A stretch of 64,000 nucleotides of DNA from Diogma glabrata (taxonomy: Eukaryota > Arthropoda > Insecta > Diptera > Cylindrotomidae), in contig OY856187.1 of the NCBI GenBank assembly GCA_963693315.1, positions 424,382,429 to 424,446,428 of the forward strand, given 5' to 3'. Each line of letters opens with the position of its first letter. Position 1 is the first letter of the stretch. The position numbers and the translations under genes were made by a program. The notes beneath the pieces were generated by a model that saw only the letters and a program-made list of their open reading frames with translations, did no database searches and had not been told where the DNA came from. Below are positions 1 to 9,343 of the stretch, in pieces.

Positions 1-88
1 AGGGGGGGGGGTTTATATTTTGACAAAAAAATGTCATCTTTTGGTTTTAAAATAATCTGGTCACCTTAAATAATCACAATTCTTTTTA
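1..88. other. Left-edge non-coding sequence
   Basis: A run of G at the very start is followed by AT-rich sequence with no coding signal. It lies outside the duplicated segment and immediately before a MITE. Confidence 0.5.
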
Positions 89-617
89 CCCTGGTTAAAC
101 ATTCCAATTGAAACCAATTGAAAAAAATGAATTGGATTAATCGGAATTTTGCATTGGGAGTTTTCAATTAATTTCTATTCAAAAAATCTATTTCCAATAC
201 AATCATATTCATTCCCGTTAGGTATCTCTATTTTATGTTTTAACCGGAATGGATAGCATTCTATAGGAAATGTATATAAATAGGAATTAATTGGAAATTT
301 CCATTGCAGAACTCCGATTAATCCTATTCATTCCTATTAAATCTTTTCCAATTAAATCCTGTTAAATTCATAAAACAGTTTAATTTTTTCTAAGTTCTCT
401 TTTCCTATTGAATCTATTAATTTCCGAAATTCAATTGGAAATTTCCATTAGAACCCTACAGAACCTCTTTTCCTGTTGAATCCCATTCATTCCGATTGAA
501 TTTTAATTGGTAGATCGAAGTCTTCCTATTAAACCAATTCAATCCGATTTAATCCTATTGAAATTATATTGGATTTAATAGGATTCAATAGGTTTGAATT
601 GGAATGTTTAGCCAGGG
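89..617. mobile_element. MITE family A (CCCTGGTTAAAC termini), full copy
   Basis: A 529 bp non-coding element whose ends are inverted repeats: it opens with CCCTGGTTAAACATTCCAAT and closes with the complement, ending GTTTAGCCAGGG. The interior is built from short variants of AATTGGA/TCCAATT and CCTATT motifs, so it folds on itself at many points. Two other copies lie at 52955-53452 (5'-truncated) and 55654-56007 (internally shorter). I found no clear target-site duplication, so the superfamily is not assigned. The duplicated CenH3 segment begins inside this element at about position 110. Confidence 0.8.
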
Positions 618-868
618 TGGTACGAGACTAATAGCGACCCAAATATTTCGCTGTTTTACGATACTTTCCATTTTGCTATTTAAAATTATAAAATTGCCAT
701 TAAATTATAATAGGCAATAGTGTTACTTACATTTGAATAAACAAATACACCTTTAGTGGTTCTTGTGTTGATAAAGAATCGTTATTCTATAACTTCTATA
801 TTCTAGTTGTTAAAATTTCACAATAGAATCGTGATTGAATATTCCATAGCGATTCGAGTGGTAGTATT
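618..868. other. Upstream part of CenH3 duplicated segment
   Basis: About 250 bp of AT-rich sequence between the MITE and the Harbinger insertion, matched closely by 53453-53703. No coding potential is seen. It ends in ATT, the three bases duplicated by the Harbinger insertion. Confidence 0.6.
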
Positions 869-1090
869 GGGCGAAGTGAATAAAAACTAGAATATACTAA
901 ATACTCAAGTTTTTAAGCATATACTGACAAATCAGTGAATAAAAACTAGGTTATAGCATGTACTTTAATCCATTGAAAATTTTCCAAAATATGCTTAAAA
1001 TCGAGTGAATAAAACCAAGAATAATCTAATTTTTGACACTGCCGTACTAAATATTTTCAAGTTGCTGTTTGTGCAACTTATTTCTGAACA

Positions 1091-2240
1091 ATGGCTGAAT
1101 TTATTAATAATGCAGAAAATTCGCAAAATAAAAAATTTTATAGAGACCGAAAATCAAAAATAAATGCTGATTATAAAAGCATATATATCGTTTCATAGAA
1201 GAAAATGTTAAAACTTTGTGTGAAATGTTCTTGAGCGAAAGTTATGAAACTCGAGGGAAAGCCATTTCACCAAAGCATCAAATGAAGATTTTTTTGAGAT
1301 GCCTTGCCGATCCTGGTTGCCGATCCTGGATCCCAAATTGGAGTGGCAGAGGAAGAGGGAATTCACCGTACATCTGTATGCAAAATTTTCAAGCATGTAA
1401 GGAGAATTATAATAATATTTTATTTAGATAACAAACCGATTAAGAATATAACACACACATATGTTACATATATTATTATTTTATTATGTTACACACATAT
1501 ATTTTTAGGTTTTGGAAAAAATTGTGTCAGTTGCACACGAATTTATTGTGTTTCCAAAATCTGAGGCTGAAATTTGGAAATGCCAAGAAATATGGCAAAG
1601 AAAACATAAAATTCCATTTGTGGTTGGAGCACTGGATTGTACCCATATTAAAATTCTGAGGACTCATGATTTCGCTGATGAATATATCAACAGAAAGGGT
1701 TATGCAAGTATTAATGTACAGGCAACATGTGATGCTAATGAGCTATTCACCAGCATTGACGTGCAATGGCCAGGATCTGTACATGATAGCAGGATATGGA
1801 AGCAGTCGGATGTTTATAAATTATTAAAAAACATGAATAATATTTTGGTTTTGGCAGATATGGGTTATGGAATTTCCCCTTGGTATCTTACTCCATATAA
1901 AAATCCGGTTAGTAGAGAAGAAGAAAATTTCAACAAAATACACACAAGAGGCAGAGTGGTTATAGAACAGTGCTTTGGCCAGCTGAAAAGAAGATTTCCC
2001 ATTATTGGTTACACTTTGCGAGTTGCCCACGACAAAAGGCCTTCCGTAATCATCGCCTGTGCTGTTCTGCACAATTTATCAAAAGTTTTCAACGATGAAA
2101 ACATATGGTATTTCGACGATTTACCTACCGATGTTGGGGAACAAAACAGTAACGAGGATGATGACAACAATTTAATCAAAGTAAGAGGTCAACGATTAAG
2201 GGATGAAATCGCTCATCGACTTAGCCAACATCAAGAATAA
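1091..2240 (+). pseudogene. Harbinger DDE transposase (HARBI1-like), frameshifted
   Basis: Two exons: about 1091-1396 and 1509-2240, with a GTAAGG...TTTAG intron at 1397-1508. Exon 2 carries an intact DDE nuclease domain: the first Asp in GALDCTH, the second in LADMGYG, and the Glu in RGRVVIEQCFGQLKRRF, followed by the conserved AVLHNL motif. Exon 1 shows the usual helical N-terminal region (TRGKAISP) but is broken twice. An extra AT in the run at 1181-1188 leads the ATG frame into TAG at 1196. A perfect 13 bp tandem duplication (1304-1316 and 1317-1329) shifts the frame again. The catalytic exon is clean, so the damage looks recent. The element is probably not autonomous. Confidence 0.88.
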
Positions 2241-2432
2241 AATAAGCAAACATAAGTAAAAAAACATTTTGATTATAAATTCATATTTCAATTTCAATTA
2301 TTCAAATTAATAAAAATTAAATAACAAAATAATAAATAATTCATAATATAATATAATAATTCAATAAAAATATTTTAACAATATAAATAACAGAAAATTG
2401 AAATTTAACACATATACATATACTACACATTT
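2241..2432. other. Spacer between convergent Harbinger genes
   Basis: About 190 bp of A/T-rich sequence between the stop codons of the two convergent transposon genes. It contains several AATAAA/TTTATT motifs that could serve as polyadenylation signals for either gene. Confidence 0.5.
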
Positions 2433-3142
2433 TCAGTCTAAATATTTCACACTTTCGTGTTCTGAATATTCCACACTTTCATTATTTGAATTTTGCATTT
2501 CTTTAAATTCCCGACCCAAATAAGAAGAAGCTAGATCCCCCATTTTCTTAAAAGTGGCTGGTTGTTCCAAAAGAACTTTTCTCTGCAATTGGGGTACCGT
2601 TAAATTTTTTGTGCTCGCTTCTTCGTCGGCAAAATGAAAATGTGTACGAGTACAGTTGGAGATTTTGTTTGGTGTTATTTGGTTAGTGCTGCTGCTGCTG
2701 TTTATAGCGGAAGCGCTGGTTCCGACACATAAAGCCCCTGAAATATAATAAAATAAATAATAACAAAAAAAGCTACTATATATTAAATTGATTTACCGGG
2801 AATTTTTTTAAAAACTGGGTTTTCCTCTCCTTGCAGCATGTTGAAAATGTCCTGTTCCCAATCCTTCAACTCAATCCTTCGATTCCCAGTTTGAGTGAGA
2901 TCTGTTTTTTTCTTTATATCAGTTTTTATATTGTTTATTTTTTTTACAATTTGTTCTGTTGTAAATTTCGTTAGAAACCGATCTTCTAACTCCTTGCAAA
3001 TCTCAAGGATGGCTGCATTTTTTTTATCTTTAATTTCCGGTAGTTTCGATTTACTTAAAACTATCGGAAATTTTTTGATAACTCCAACAAAATTGCTGGA
3101 ATTGCTTTTATTAAAGTTTGAATTTATAGTTTCGTCCGCCAT
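2433..3142 (-). CDS. Harbinger Myb/SANT-like DNA-binding protein (second transposon gene)
   Basis: Two exons on the minus strand: 3142-2797 (ATG at 3142) and 2737-2433, joined by a GTAAAT...TTTCAG intron. Together they give an uninterrupted 216-aa reading frame. The N-terminal half is lysine-rich and helical with a trihelix/SANT-like spacing (an FTTEQIVKKINNIKTDIKKK stretch). The C-terminal half carries VPQLQRKVLLEQ and an acidic tail. In Harbinger elements the Myb-like partner brings the nuclease to the DNA ends and to the nucleus. Unlike the neighbouring transposase, this gene has no lesion. The family assignment rests on position and general character, not on a clear domain match. Confidence 0.65.
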
Positions 3143-3330
3143 TTTAAGTTTAATTTTGTTTAGTGTAGTTTTGTTTTGATTTGACAATTATTATTTTCAG
3201 TATATTCTACAATTTTCTAGCAGATGCTAAAAAAAATTAGTATATTCTTATTCACTCGAAATAAAGAATGTGCTAATGCTAAATAGTTTATACTTTAAGA
3301 TTATTCTAGTTTTTATTCACTTCACTCATT

Positions 3331-3965
3331 ACATGATGAATCGTAGTAGAGCATTCGTCCACGAATCTAACGGACATTTTTTTTTTTTTTCATATAAATT
3401 TCCATACCGTTTCCATCACGATTCTACAGCTCAGAGAAGAAGTTTCTTCAACGATTCATGGACGAATCGATGACATTTTATTCGCTGGCAAACCACAGTT
3501 TACCTAAAAAATTTTTATTGTTACTTCAATTTAAATCCTTTGTACAGATATTTTAAAATAATATATCCAAAACAAATAAAAATTTTACAGTTTGAATTTT
3601 CATTGAATTTTCGAGCTTTTATATTTTGCTAAGAGGGTGCGCAATGTTCTTTGTTTTTTAAATATGGCGTCAATCAAGAAGGCTATGAATATTATAGGTT
3701 TTGATATGTAAATAATTATGGCGGTTATGTAGGCTTTTCTTTTCTTTCATACAGAAAATATAAAGTAAGAACATATATACATCCTTTTCTCACACAAATC
3801 TATGTAGCTTAAATATTGTTGCTTTATTTGTTTCAGCAATCAGCAATGTTTGATTTGTAGCAACTTTACATGTTAACTGTAGCATTTAATGTAAACTTTT
3901 AACTAAAAACTATTGTTAATTATTTAAGTAAAAATTGCGAGTCACCGAATATCTAATTAAACAGA
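3331..3965. promoter_or_regulatory. CenH3 upstream region
   Basis: About 630 bp between the Harbinger insertion and the CenH3 start codon, duplicated at 53704-54340. It has small indels relative to the other copy, for example near 3481-3500 and 3695-3715. No TATA box or defined element could be assigned. Before the insertion this DNA was continuous with 618-868, so the transposon now sits about 640 bp upstream of the gene. Confidence 0.4.
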
Positions 3966-4340
3966 ATGTCGAGTAGAAGAAAATCACCACCTAAACGAAG
4001 GGATACCACACAACGTGAAAAAAATACCGCGGCAGTACCCGCAGACGAGATCCTTGATAACATCCAACCAGTTAATAGAGAAATAACGAAACTTACAACA
4101 AGTACCAAATTACTTATACCGAAACTGCCGTTTGCAAGATTGGTAAGGGAAATATTGCTACAATTGCATGATGGCCACAACATTAGAATAACGCCAACAG
4201 CGTTCGAAGCTTTACATGAAGCGTCTGAATATTATCTTGTTACTATATTTGAGGATGCAAACAAATGCACTGCGCATAGACAACGTAAAACACTAAATGT
4301 TGCAGATATTCGGTTAGTGATGGAATTAAAAAGAGTTTAG
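3966..4340 (+). CDS. CenH3: Centromeric histone H3 variant (CenH3/CENP-A), copy 1
   Basis: A 124-aa intronless gene. Residues 1-43 are a basic, variable tail (MSSRRKSPPKRRDTT) unrelated to the canonical H3 tail. Residues 44-124 are a histone fold: alpha-N with STKLLIPKLPFARLVREI, alpha-2 with FEALHEASEYYLVTIFEDAN, and alpha-3 with NVADIRLVMELKRV. Two features separate it from ordinary H3. Loop 1 (LHDGHNIRIT region) is two residues longer than in H3, a hallmark of CENP-A, and the whole fold is strongly diverged. CenH3 replaces H3 in centromeric nucleosomes and specifies kinetochore position. A nearly identical copy lies at 54341-54715. The two proteins differ only at residues 21, 26 and 33 (here T, A, I). 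Intronless structure is common for H3 genes, so it does not by itself indicate a retrocopy. Confidence 0.87.
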   Translation: MSSRRKSPPKRRDTTQREKNTAAVPADEILDNIQPVNREITKLTTSTKLLIPKLPFARLVREILLQLHDGHNIRITPTAFEALHEASEYYLVTIFEDANKCTAHRQRKTLNVADIRLVMELKRV

Positions 4341-4484
4341 AATACATGACGAATTTTTAAAATGTAATAAAATAACTATATTTTTTGTTTGATATATTGG
4401 AATCAATGTAATGCGTAATAAAATAAGTTTTAATGTAAATGAATTAATAAAGAAATGTGCCTTTTTATGATTTATATAAAGCTT

Positions 4485-4676
4485 TTATTGAAATAGAATT
4501 CGGCATTTGTTGTTTGTAACTATTTCCATGACGTTTGACACTTGTTGGTACCAGTCCGACCGAATTGTGATGGTCTCTACATTTTCCCCACTAATGCCTG
4601 CAAATGGCTTCAGCACTTTATTGCTAGTCTCTATTTTAATGTAGATCTGTTTTGTATGGGTCAAGTACGACAACAT
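4485..4676 (-). CDS. Small convergent ORF of unknown function, copy 1
   Basis: Starts at the ATG at 4676 and encodes about 63 aa, ending 145 bp from the CenH3 stop, tail to tail. The protein has ordered-looking sequence (KQIYIKIETSNKVLKPFAG, then ISGENVETITIRSDWYQQV). I do not recognise the family. A second ATG at 4723 begins a lysine-rich leader (MSKVKK) that is one base out of frame across a run of six A. With one more A the ORF would run through as about 79 aa. The same run length is present in the duplicate, so any frameshift predates the duplication. It could be a small real gene, a decaying one, or a fortuitous ORF. Confidence 0.45.
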   Translation of the reverse strand: MLSYLTHTKQIYIKIETSNKVLKPFAGISGENVETITIRSDWYQQVSNVMEIVTNNKCRILFQ

Positions 4677-4723
4677 ATTGTTCAATGCCAAACCTAATTT
4701 CTTTGTTTTTTAACTTTAGACAT

Positions 4724-5273
4724 CGTGTTGCCGTATTTCACGATTCCATGTTTAGTTTAAAGCGTCGATATTGATTTTTCAAAGACAAAAACTCTTTGTG
4801 CTACTCCGTGCTTTATCTTCCTATATTTTGAATTATTATCAAATTCGACATATGTTTGGCAACCTCGACTACCGTTCGAGAACTATTTTTTAATCGTTTG
4901 CTTTTGGTGGAGCAGGTAGACTGCTTAGGCTTATGTAGGCTCACTAGGCTTAGGCAGATATTTAATAATGTATGTGAGAACTCCACCTTGTGGAACTTCT
5001 TGTCAGAGCACTCTCATATTGGATATTTTGTTACAGAACTCAGCGTAGGTTTGGCGACTGTACTAGAAATTATTCTAGTGCAGGGTTATTTTATTTTGGA
5101 TTCTATAAAGAGTGGTAGTTGTACTATGTGCTGTCTGGAAGTCATGTTGGTGTGATTTCAGGTGAGGAATTTGCGTTTCTGGCGCACCTGCATTTAATTC
5201 TATTCCAGCAATTTGAAGAAGTATACGGGTCAGTTTACCAGAATAGGCTGCTCTCTAAGCGAAAAAACATATA
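4724..5273. other. Non-coding right part of duplicated segment
   Basis: About 550 bp matching 55098-55653 with few changes. It contains repeated TAGGCTTA-like words (about 4925-4955). Open frames here lack a proper start and resemble nothing I know, so none is called. Confidence 0.5.
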
Positions 5274-5286
5274 TATTTATAAACAA

Positions 5287-5337
5287 TTTTAGTCTAGTAC
5301 CAAAATCCACAATGACTTTGATGATACTAGACTAAAA
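5287..5337. repeat. Small hairpin
   Basis: TTTTAGTCTAGTA at 5287-5299 is perfectly inverted at 5325-5337, with a 25 bp loop. It sits just outside the right limit of the segmental duplication. Confidence 0.7.
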
Positions 5338-5803
5338 TTTTTATAAATAAAAAGAATTGTAACTCTTTGATTATTCTTTTCTTACCATACTATTTTTGTG
5401 TGAAATGGACTTAAACCACTTTCCATTTCACGAATATTGAATGAGAAATCCAATTGATTTAAAATATTATTACTTTTTTATTGATTGCTATTAGCCAATT
5501 AATAAAAGATTATTTATAATACTGAGATTGAACCAGTGAGAGTAATCATAGGGGGATTCAGACCAATACAGGAGAAAATTGTAGCAATATCATTTAAATT
5601 TTCTGATCTTAGCAGAGCAGACTAACGCGGCAAGATTCCATATTTAGTGGTAATCGAGTTAATCAGTATCAAACGTTTACAAAAAAAGGAGGAAAAAAAT
5701 TAAATAAGTAATAATTTATTTCTTATAGAACTTAAGATTTTATTTTTGAAGTTCTAATATCCCGTTTTTTATAATAAAACTAAATCGCAACAAAATAAAT
5801 ATT

Positions 5804-6393
5804 TTATTCAGTGGCTTTTTGTAATGCTTCAGCTACCTCAACCGCAATTTGTGCTTTAGCTTTCGCCTGTAAAACAAAATTAACTAATAATTTACATAAA
5901 AACAATTAAGATTTAGTTTACCTCATCTGACGTTGCTGAATTTAATTCTGATTGAGCACTTTGTACAATTTCTCTAATTGCCGAGCTATCCAGATCTTCA
6001 ACAGGATGTGCTTCTTCAGCTAAAATTTGAACGGATGCATCTTCATTCACAGCAACTGTTCCACTGGAAACAAAAAGTTTTTTCACTGTTCCATTTGCTT
6101 CAATGACAGTTACAACACCGGGTTTTAATACAGCTGAAAAATTAATTACACATTTAAATGCTATTAATTATTCTCATTAGATTTACATTTATACCAAGAG
6201 TTGGAACGTGTTTAGGAAGAATACCAAATGCTCCACTAAATGTCGGAACATCAACTTGATTTATATCTACACTATCATAATATACTTGATTGGCGGCAGC
6301 TAAAGTGAAACGCATTTCACTTGAAAACCGTGTTTGTACAAATTGAATACCTTTTGATGCAAATGCACGAGCTCCATTTAATGCAAACGACAT
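5804..6393 (-). CDS. ATP5F1D: ATP synthase subunit delta, mitochondrial
   Basis: Three exons on the minus strand: 6393-6195, 6133-5922 and 5866-5804, with GT-AG introns. Together they encode about 157 aa, close to the family's usual length. The first ~20 residues are a basic, Ser/Ala-rich mitochondrial presequence. The beta-sandwich domain follows (EMRFTLAAANQVYYDSVDIN, then FSGAFGILPKHVPTL, and TVKKLFVSSGTVAVNED), and then the C-terminal helical hairpin (SQSELNSATSDEAKAKAQIA). This subunit is part of the central stalk of F1-ATPase in the matrix and couples c-ring rotation to the catalytic head. No defect is seen. Confidence 0.95.
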
Positions 6394-7533
6394 TTTGATT
6401 CAAAAATTTGCTAAAATGAAAAAAATTATGTAACATTTTAGGTTAAGTGGTTTTTCTCAAACTCAAACAATTATTTGATAACAAAAAATTCAGTAAAGGA
6501 TATATATTGTATTTATTTTAAAACATGTTATATATTTAAAATCCTTTTTAAACTCACAAAAATTAATTTAACAAAGAAGACGATGTTGTACAACTTTTTG
6601 CTAATCTGTCGAAGAACTGCTGTATAATTTTATAGTAGTGTTGCTGCTTTAATTTTTAAGAAATGACAGTTTAACGTTTACTGAACAAAATATAGATGTC
6701 ACTATTTTAAAGTGACAATTATTTTAAAAATAAATTAAAAAATTCCGTTAGTAAAATAAAAAATAATGAAGTGAATTTCCAGTGAAAACAAAATAAATAA
6801 TTGACTTAATTATAGTTATATAAAGTTATTTTGTTTTTATTATTTATAATTTGAATAGTTATCCTGAAAAGCGATTATAATTAAAATTAAAAAAATTAAA
6901 TTAACAAATAAAATAATAAATATATAACTATTTTTTGTTTTTTTTAATAATATGCATTAAAATATAATTTATTTAATTCTATCATTTTTTTTAAATTTTA
7001 TATTTTTAAATTAATTGCTTAGAGAAAAATAAATATAAAAAGTTGATTATTTTTTATTTACACGTTTGAATTTATTTATAATAATGTAATAAGAAATCCA
7101 AAGGAAAGGTATTTGTTTGATTAATTTGATTATTTATATAATGTATGAGTGTCTGGTTTAGTTTCATTCAAGTTTTATTTAGTAGTTGGATTATCTGATA
7201 TTAGCAATACAAATTACATTGACTTACAAATTAGATTGAAATGGTTTTAGAAGTTTTCAGTTCAAATAGTTTTATATTTATGACTTACAACTTCTACGAC
7301 ATGTATAATATGAAATGTAGAGTTTATTATAATGCTTGCCAAAAACAAACTAGTCGATCGTTTATTGATACAAGGTGTTTTACAATTTTTGAAATAACAA
7401 CAAAAATTCAAAATCAATATCGTTATAAAATATACAGTTGATATTATTACAATCCTAACTAAATTTAATATATGTGTTATTATGTTTTTCCATATTATTC
7501 ACTGTTTGTGTGCTTTTGTCACTTTTGAATTAG
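6394..7533. other. AT-rich intergenic sequence
   Basis: Very AT-rich sequence upstream of the ATP synthase delta gene. It presumably includes that gene's promoter close to 6400-6650. No ORF, RNA gene or clear repeat could be supported. Confidence 0.5.
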
Positions 7534-7761
7534 AATGCAATATTTAAAAATATACTTTTTACTGTTTATTTTTAATTTTATTTATAATAATATAAACTTC
7601 CTTATAGTAACAATTTAATTTAAGAACTGAGGATGACGCAAGTCGAAATCGATATTCTGTAAAATAAAAAATAATATCAAATTGTTACTATAAGGAAGTT
7701 TATATTATTATAAATAAAATTAAAAATAAACAGTAAAAAGTATATTTTTAAATATTGCATT
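7534..7761. repeat. Fold-back element with 83 bp arms
   Basis: Two apparently perfect 83 bp inverted arms (7534-7616 and 7679-7761) flank a 62 bp loop. The loop holds CTGAGGATGACGCAAGTCGA followed by AAT (7627-7648). This has the layout CTGANGA, short hairpin, GAAA that forms the conserved core of hammerhead ribozymes. A related motif sits at the centre of another palindrome at 61930-62080. The arms show no visible divergence, so the palindrome is young or maintained. Confidence 0.85.
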
Positions 7762-9343
7762 TTAATTTTAAATTTAATAGTTTAAATTATCTAGGTTTTA
7801 AGATAACACTATTTCTTTTTGTTGTTGTCTAAAGCTGTGTAAAGCTTCTATTTACCATATTTGTTTAATTTTAACAAATCGTTTTAAATTTTTAAATAAC
7901 AAAATAATAAATTTCAAAATCCAAGTATTTTTCACCGCCATTTCTAGGATGATATGGGCTTTGTTTTTAAAAGGTAAATGAATAAAGAAATGACTATTAA
8001 GGAAGCTTTGAATTTGAACATAAAATATCACCAATGCAAGCGTGTAAAAATATCACCAAATCAGACTGAATATTTCAATTTATTCGGAGCACTTCTTTGA
8101 ACGATAATTAAGAAAAAACGTTTCAGTGCTCGAAAAAAGTACAAATAAATTCAAAATTGTATAGGATGTGTACGTTCTAAATCCATTTTTTAAAATATAT
8201 AGTACAACAAACATGCTCAGTGATCAAATTCACTTAAGAAGGCGACCTAAAATGTCAGGATGTAATAAAAAACAATATATTTGATGTTATTTAAATAATC
8301 GTATTTTGTTTTATAACCTTTTCGTAAATCTATGTACGGTTAATAGGAATCAATATAATATACTATAGCACGGATTTTATTAAAGCTGAAAAATCTAGTT
8401 CTGTGAATTTGAATGTAATCTTAAATTTCATAAAAGTCAAAGTTATTTCACACTGTTGAAATAAGTTCAGATTATGAGACATTCCATTAACATAAATTTT
8501 AATTTTTAAGCAATAATAGGTTTTTTATAATTTTCAGTTACTTCTAAACCGTTTATTAAAATGCCCCATAAAACAAATCCTGTTTTACACAATTTTAACT
8601 TTTGTATTCATTTTAAAAAAATTGGGTAAATATTTACTCGGACTTCGAAACATCATTGGATGAAATTATGTCTTTAAACAAACAATACCAATACTTTAAA
8701 TAAACAACATTTAAAATGCCCAAATTTTCAACTTTTACAGATTTTCGAAAGGTTTTGACGTTAATGTCATCGTCAAACTTCCAGGAAGCGGATCAAATGA
8801 TTTAAAGTTTATCGTTTACATTCCAATCACCGGAATAAATTACTGATAAAACAGGATTTGATTAAGTATTTTACAAATAAAATATTTTAATACATAACGA
8901 ATAAAATAATTGTTTGCTTTTTTTTAAAAAATTAATTATAAATCATACAAAAAAATTAATAAATTAAATTTATCGTAAATTTTTAAAGGTTAATTAATAA
9001 TAATTACTGATTATTTTCTTTTAACGTATATATTCTTTTTTATTTCAATAATTAAACTAAAATAATCGTTTAATTATTTCCATAACTTAAAAAAAAATAT
9101 TTTAACTTTAATTTAAATACTTAAATTGTAATTTCAAAAAATAAAATAAACTAATTACATTAGCGAAACCAAGTTTATCTCAAGTATTCTAATTTTTTTA
9201 ATATAATTTATTTAAACTCCTTTTCAAGAATAATTTTACTGAAATAAAATTACTTTTGTTTGTTTTTATTATCACTTCGAAAACTACACTTTAAGTTAAA
9301 TAAATTTTTATTTAGATTTTTTTGTTATTTTTATAGTTTACTT
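7762..9343. other. AT-rich intergenic sequence downstream of dynein LIC
   Basis: About 1.6 kb of low-complexity AT-rich DNA with no supportable gene. The part nearest 9343 will hold the 3' UTR of the dynein light intermediate chain gene, which is read leftward. No defined repeat was recognised. Confidence 0.5.

Larger units (their letters stand above)
869..3327 (+). mobile_element. PIF/Harbinger DNA transposon, two-gene type
   Basis: A 2459 bp element with terminal inverted repeats of about 25 bp. The left end begins GGGCGAAGTGAATAAAAACT and the right end is its complement with two mismatches near the tip. It is flanked by a 3 bp duplication, ATT, at 866-868 and 3328-3330. The paralogous empty site at 53701-53703 has a single ATT. 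Variants of the terminal motif (GTGAATAAAA) recur at about 932, 1004 and 3249, as expected for subterminal transposase-binding sites. It carries two convergent genes, as Harbinger elements do: a DDE nuclease on + and a small Myb/SANT-like DNA-binding partner on -. Confidence 0.93.
110..5273. repeat. Segmental duplication, copy 1 (carries CenH3, interrupted by Harbinger)
   Basis: Sequence from about 110 to 868 and from 3331 to about 5273 matches 52955-55653 almost base for base, in the same orientation. The only large difference is the 2459 bp Harbinger element, present here and absent in the other copy. The unit holds most of a family-A MITE, the CenH3 gene and the convergent small ORF. On the right, homology stops in an AT-rich stretch about a dozen bases before a small hairpin (5287-5337). 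In the other copy it stops exactly where another family-A MITE begins. Confidence 0.9.

Noticed and set aside
3966..4340. Ordinary replication-dependent histone H3 or H3.3 gene
   Set aside because: The tail lacks the canonical H3 start, loop 1 is two residues longer and the fold is strongly diverged. CenH3 fits better.
4856..5155. 99-codon open frame on the plus strand
   Set aside because: No genuine ATG at the start and no recognisable motif. The sequence contains short repeated TAGGCTTA words, and the copy 2 equivalent is not better conserved than the flanks.
7241..7441. 66-codon open frame on the plus strand
   Set aside because: Composition is what AT-rich noise gives (N, K, Y, F, I), with no homology, splice context or neighbouring gene.
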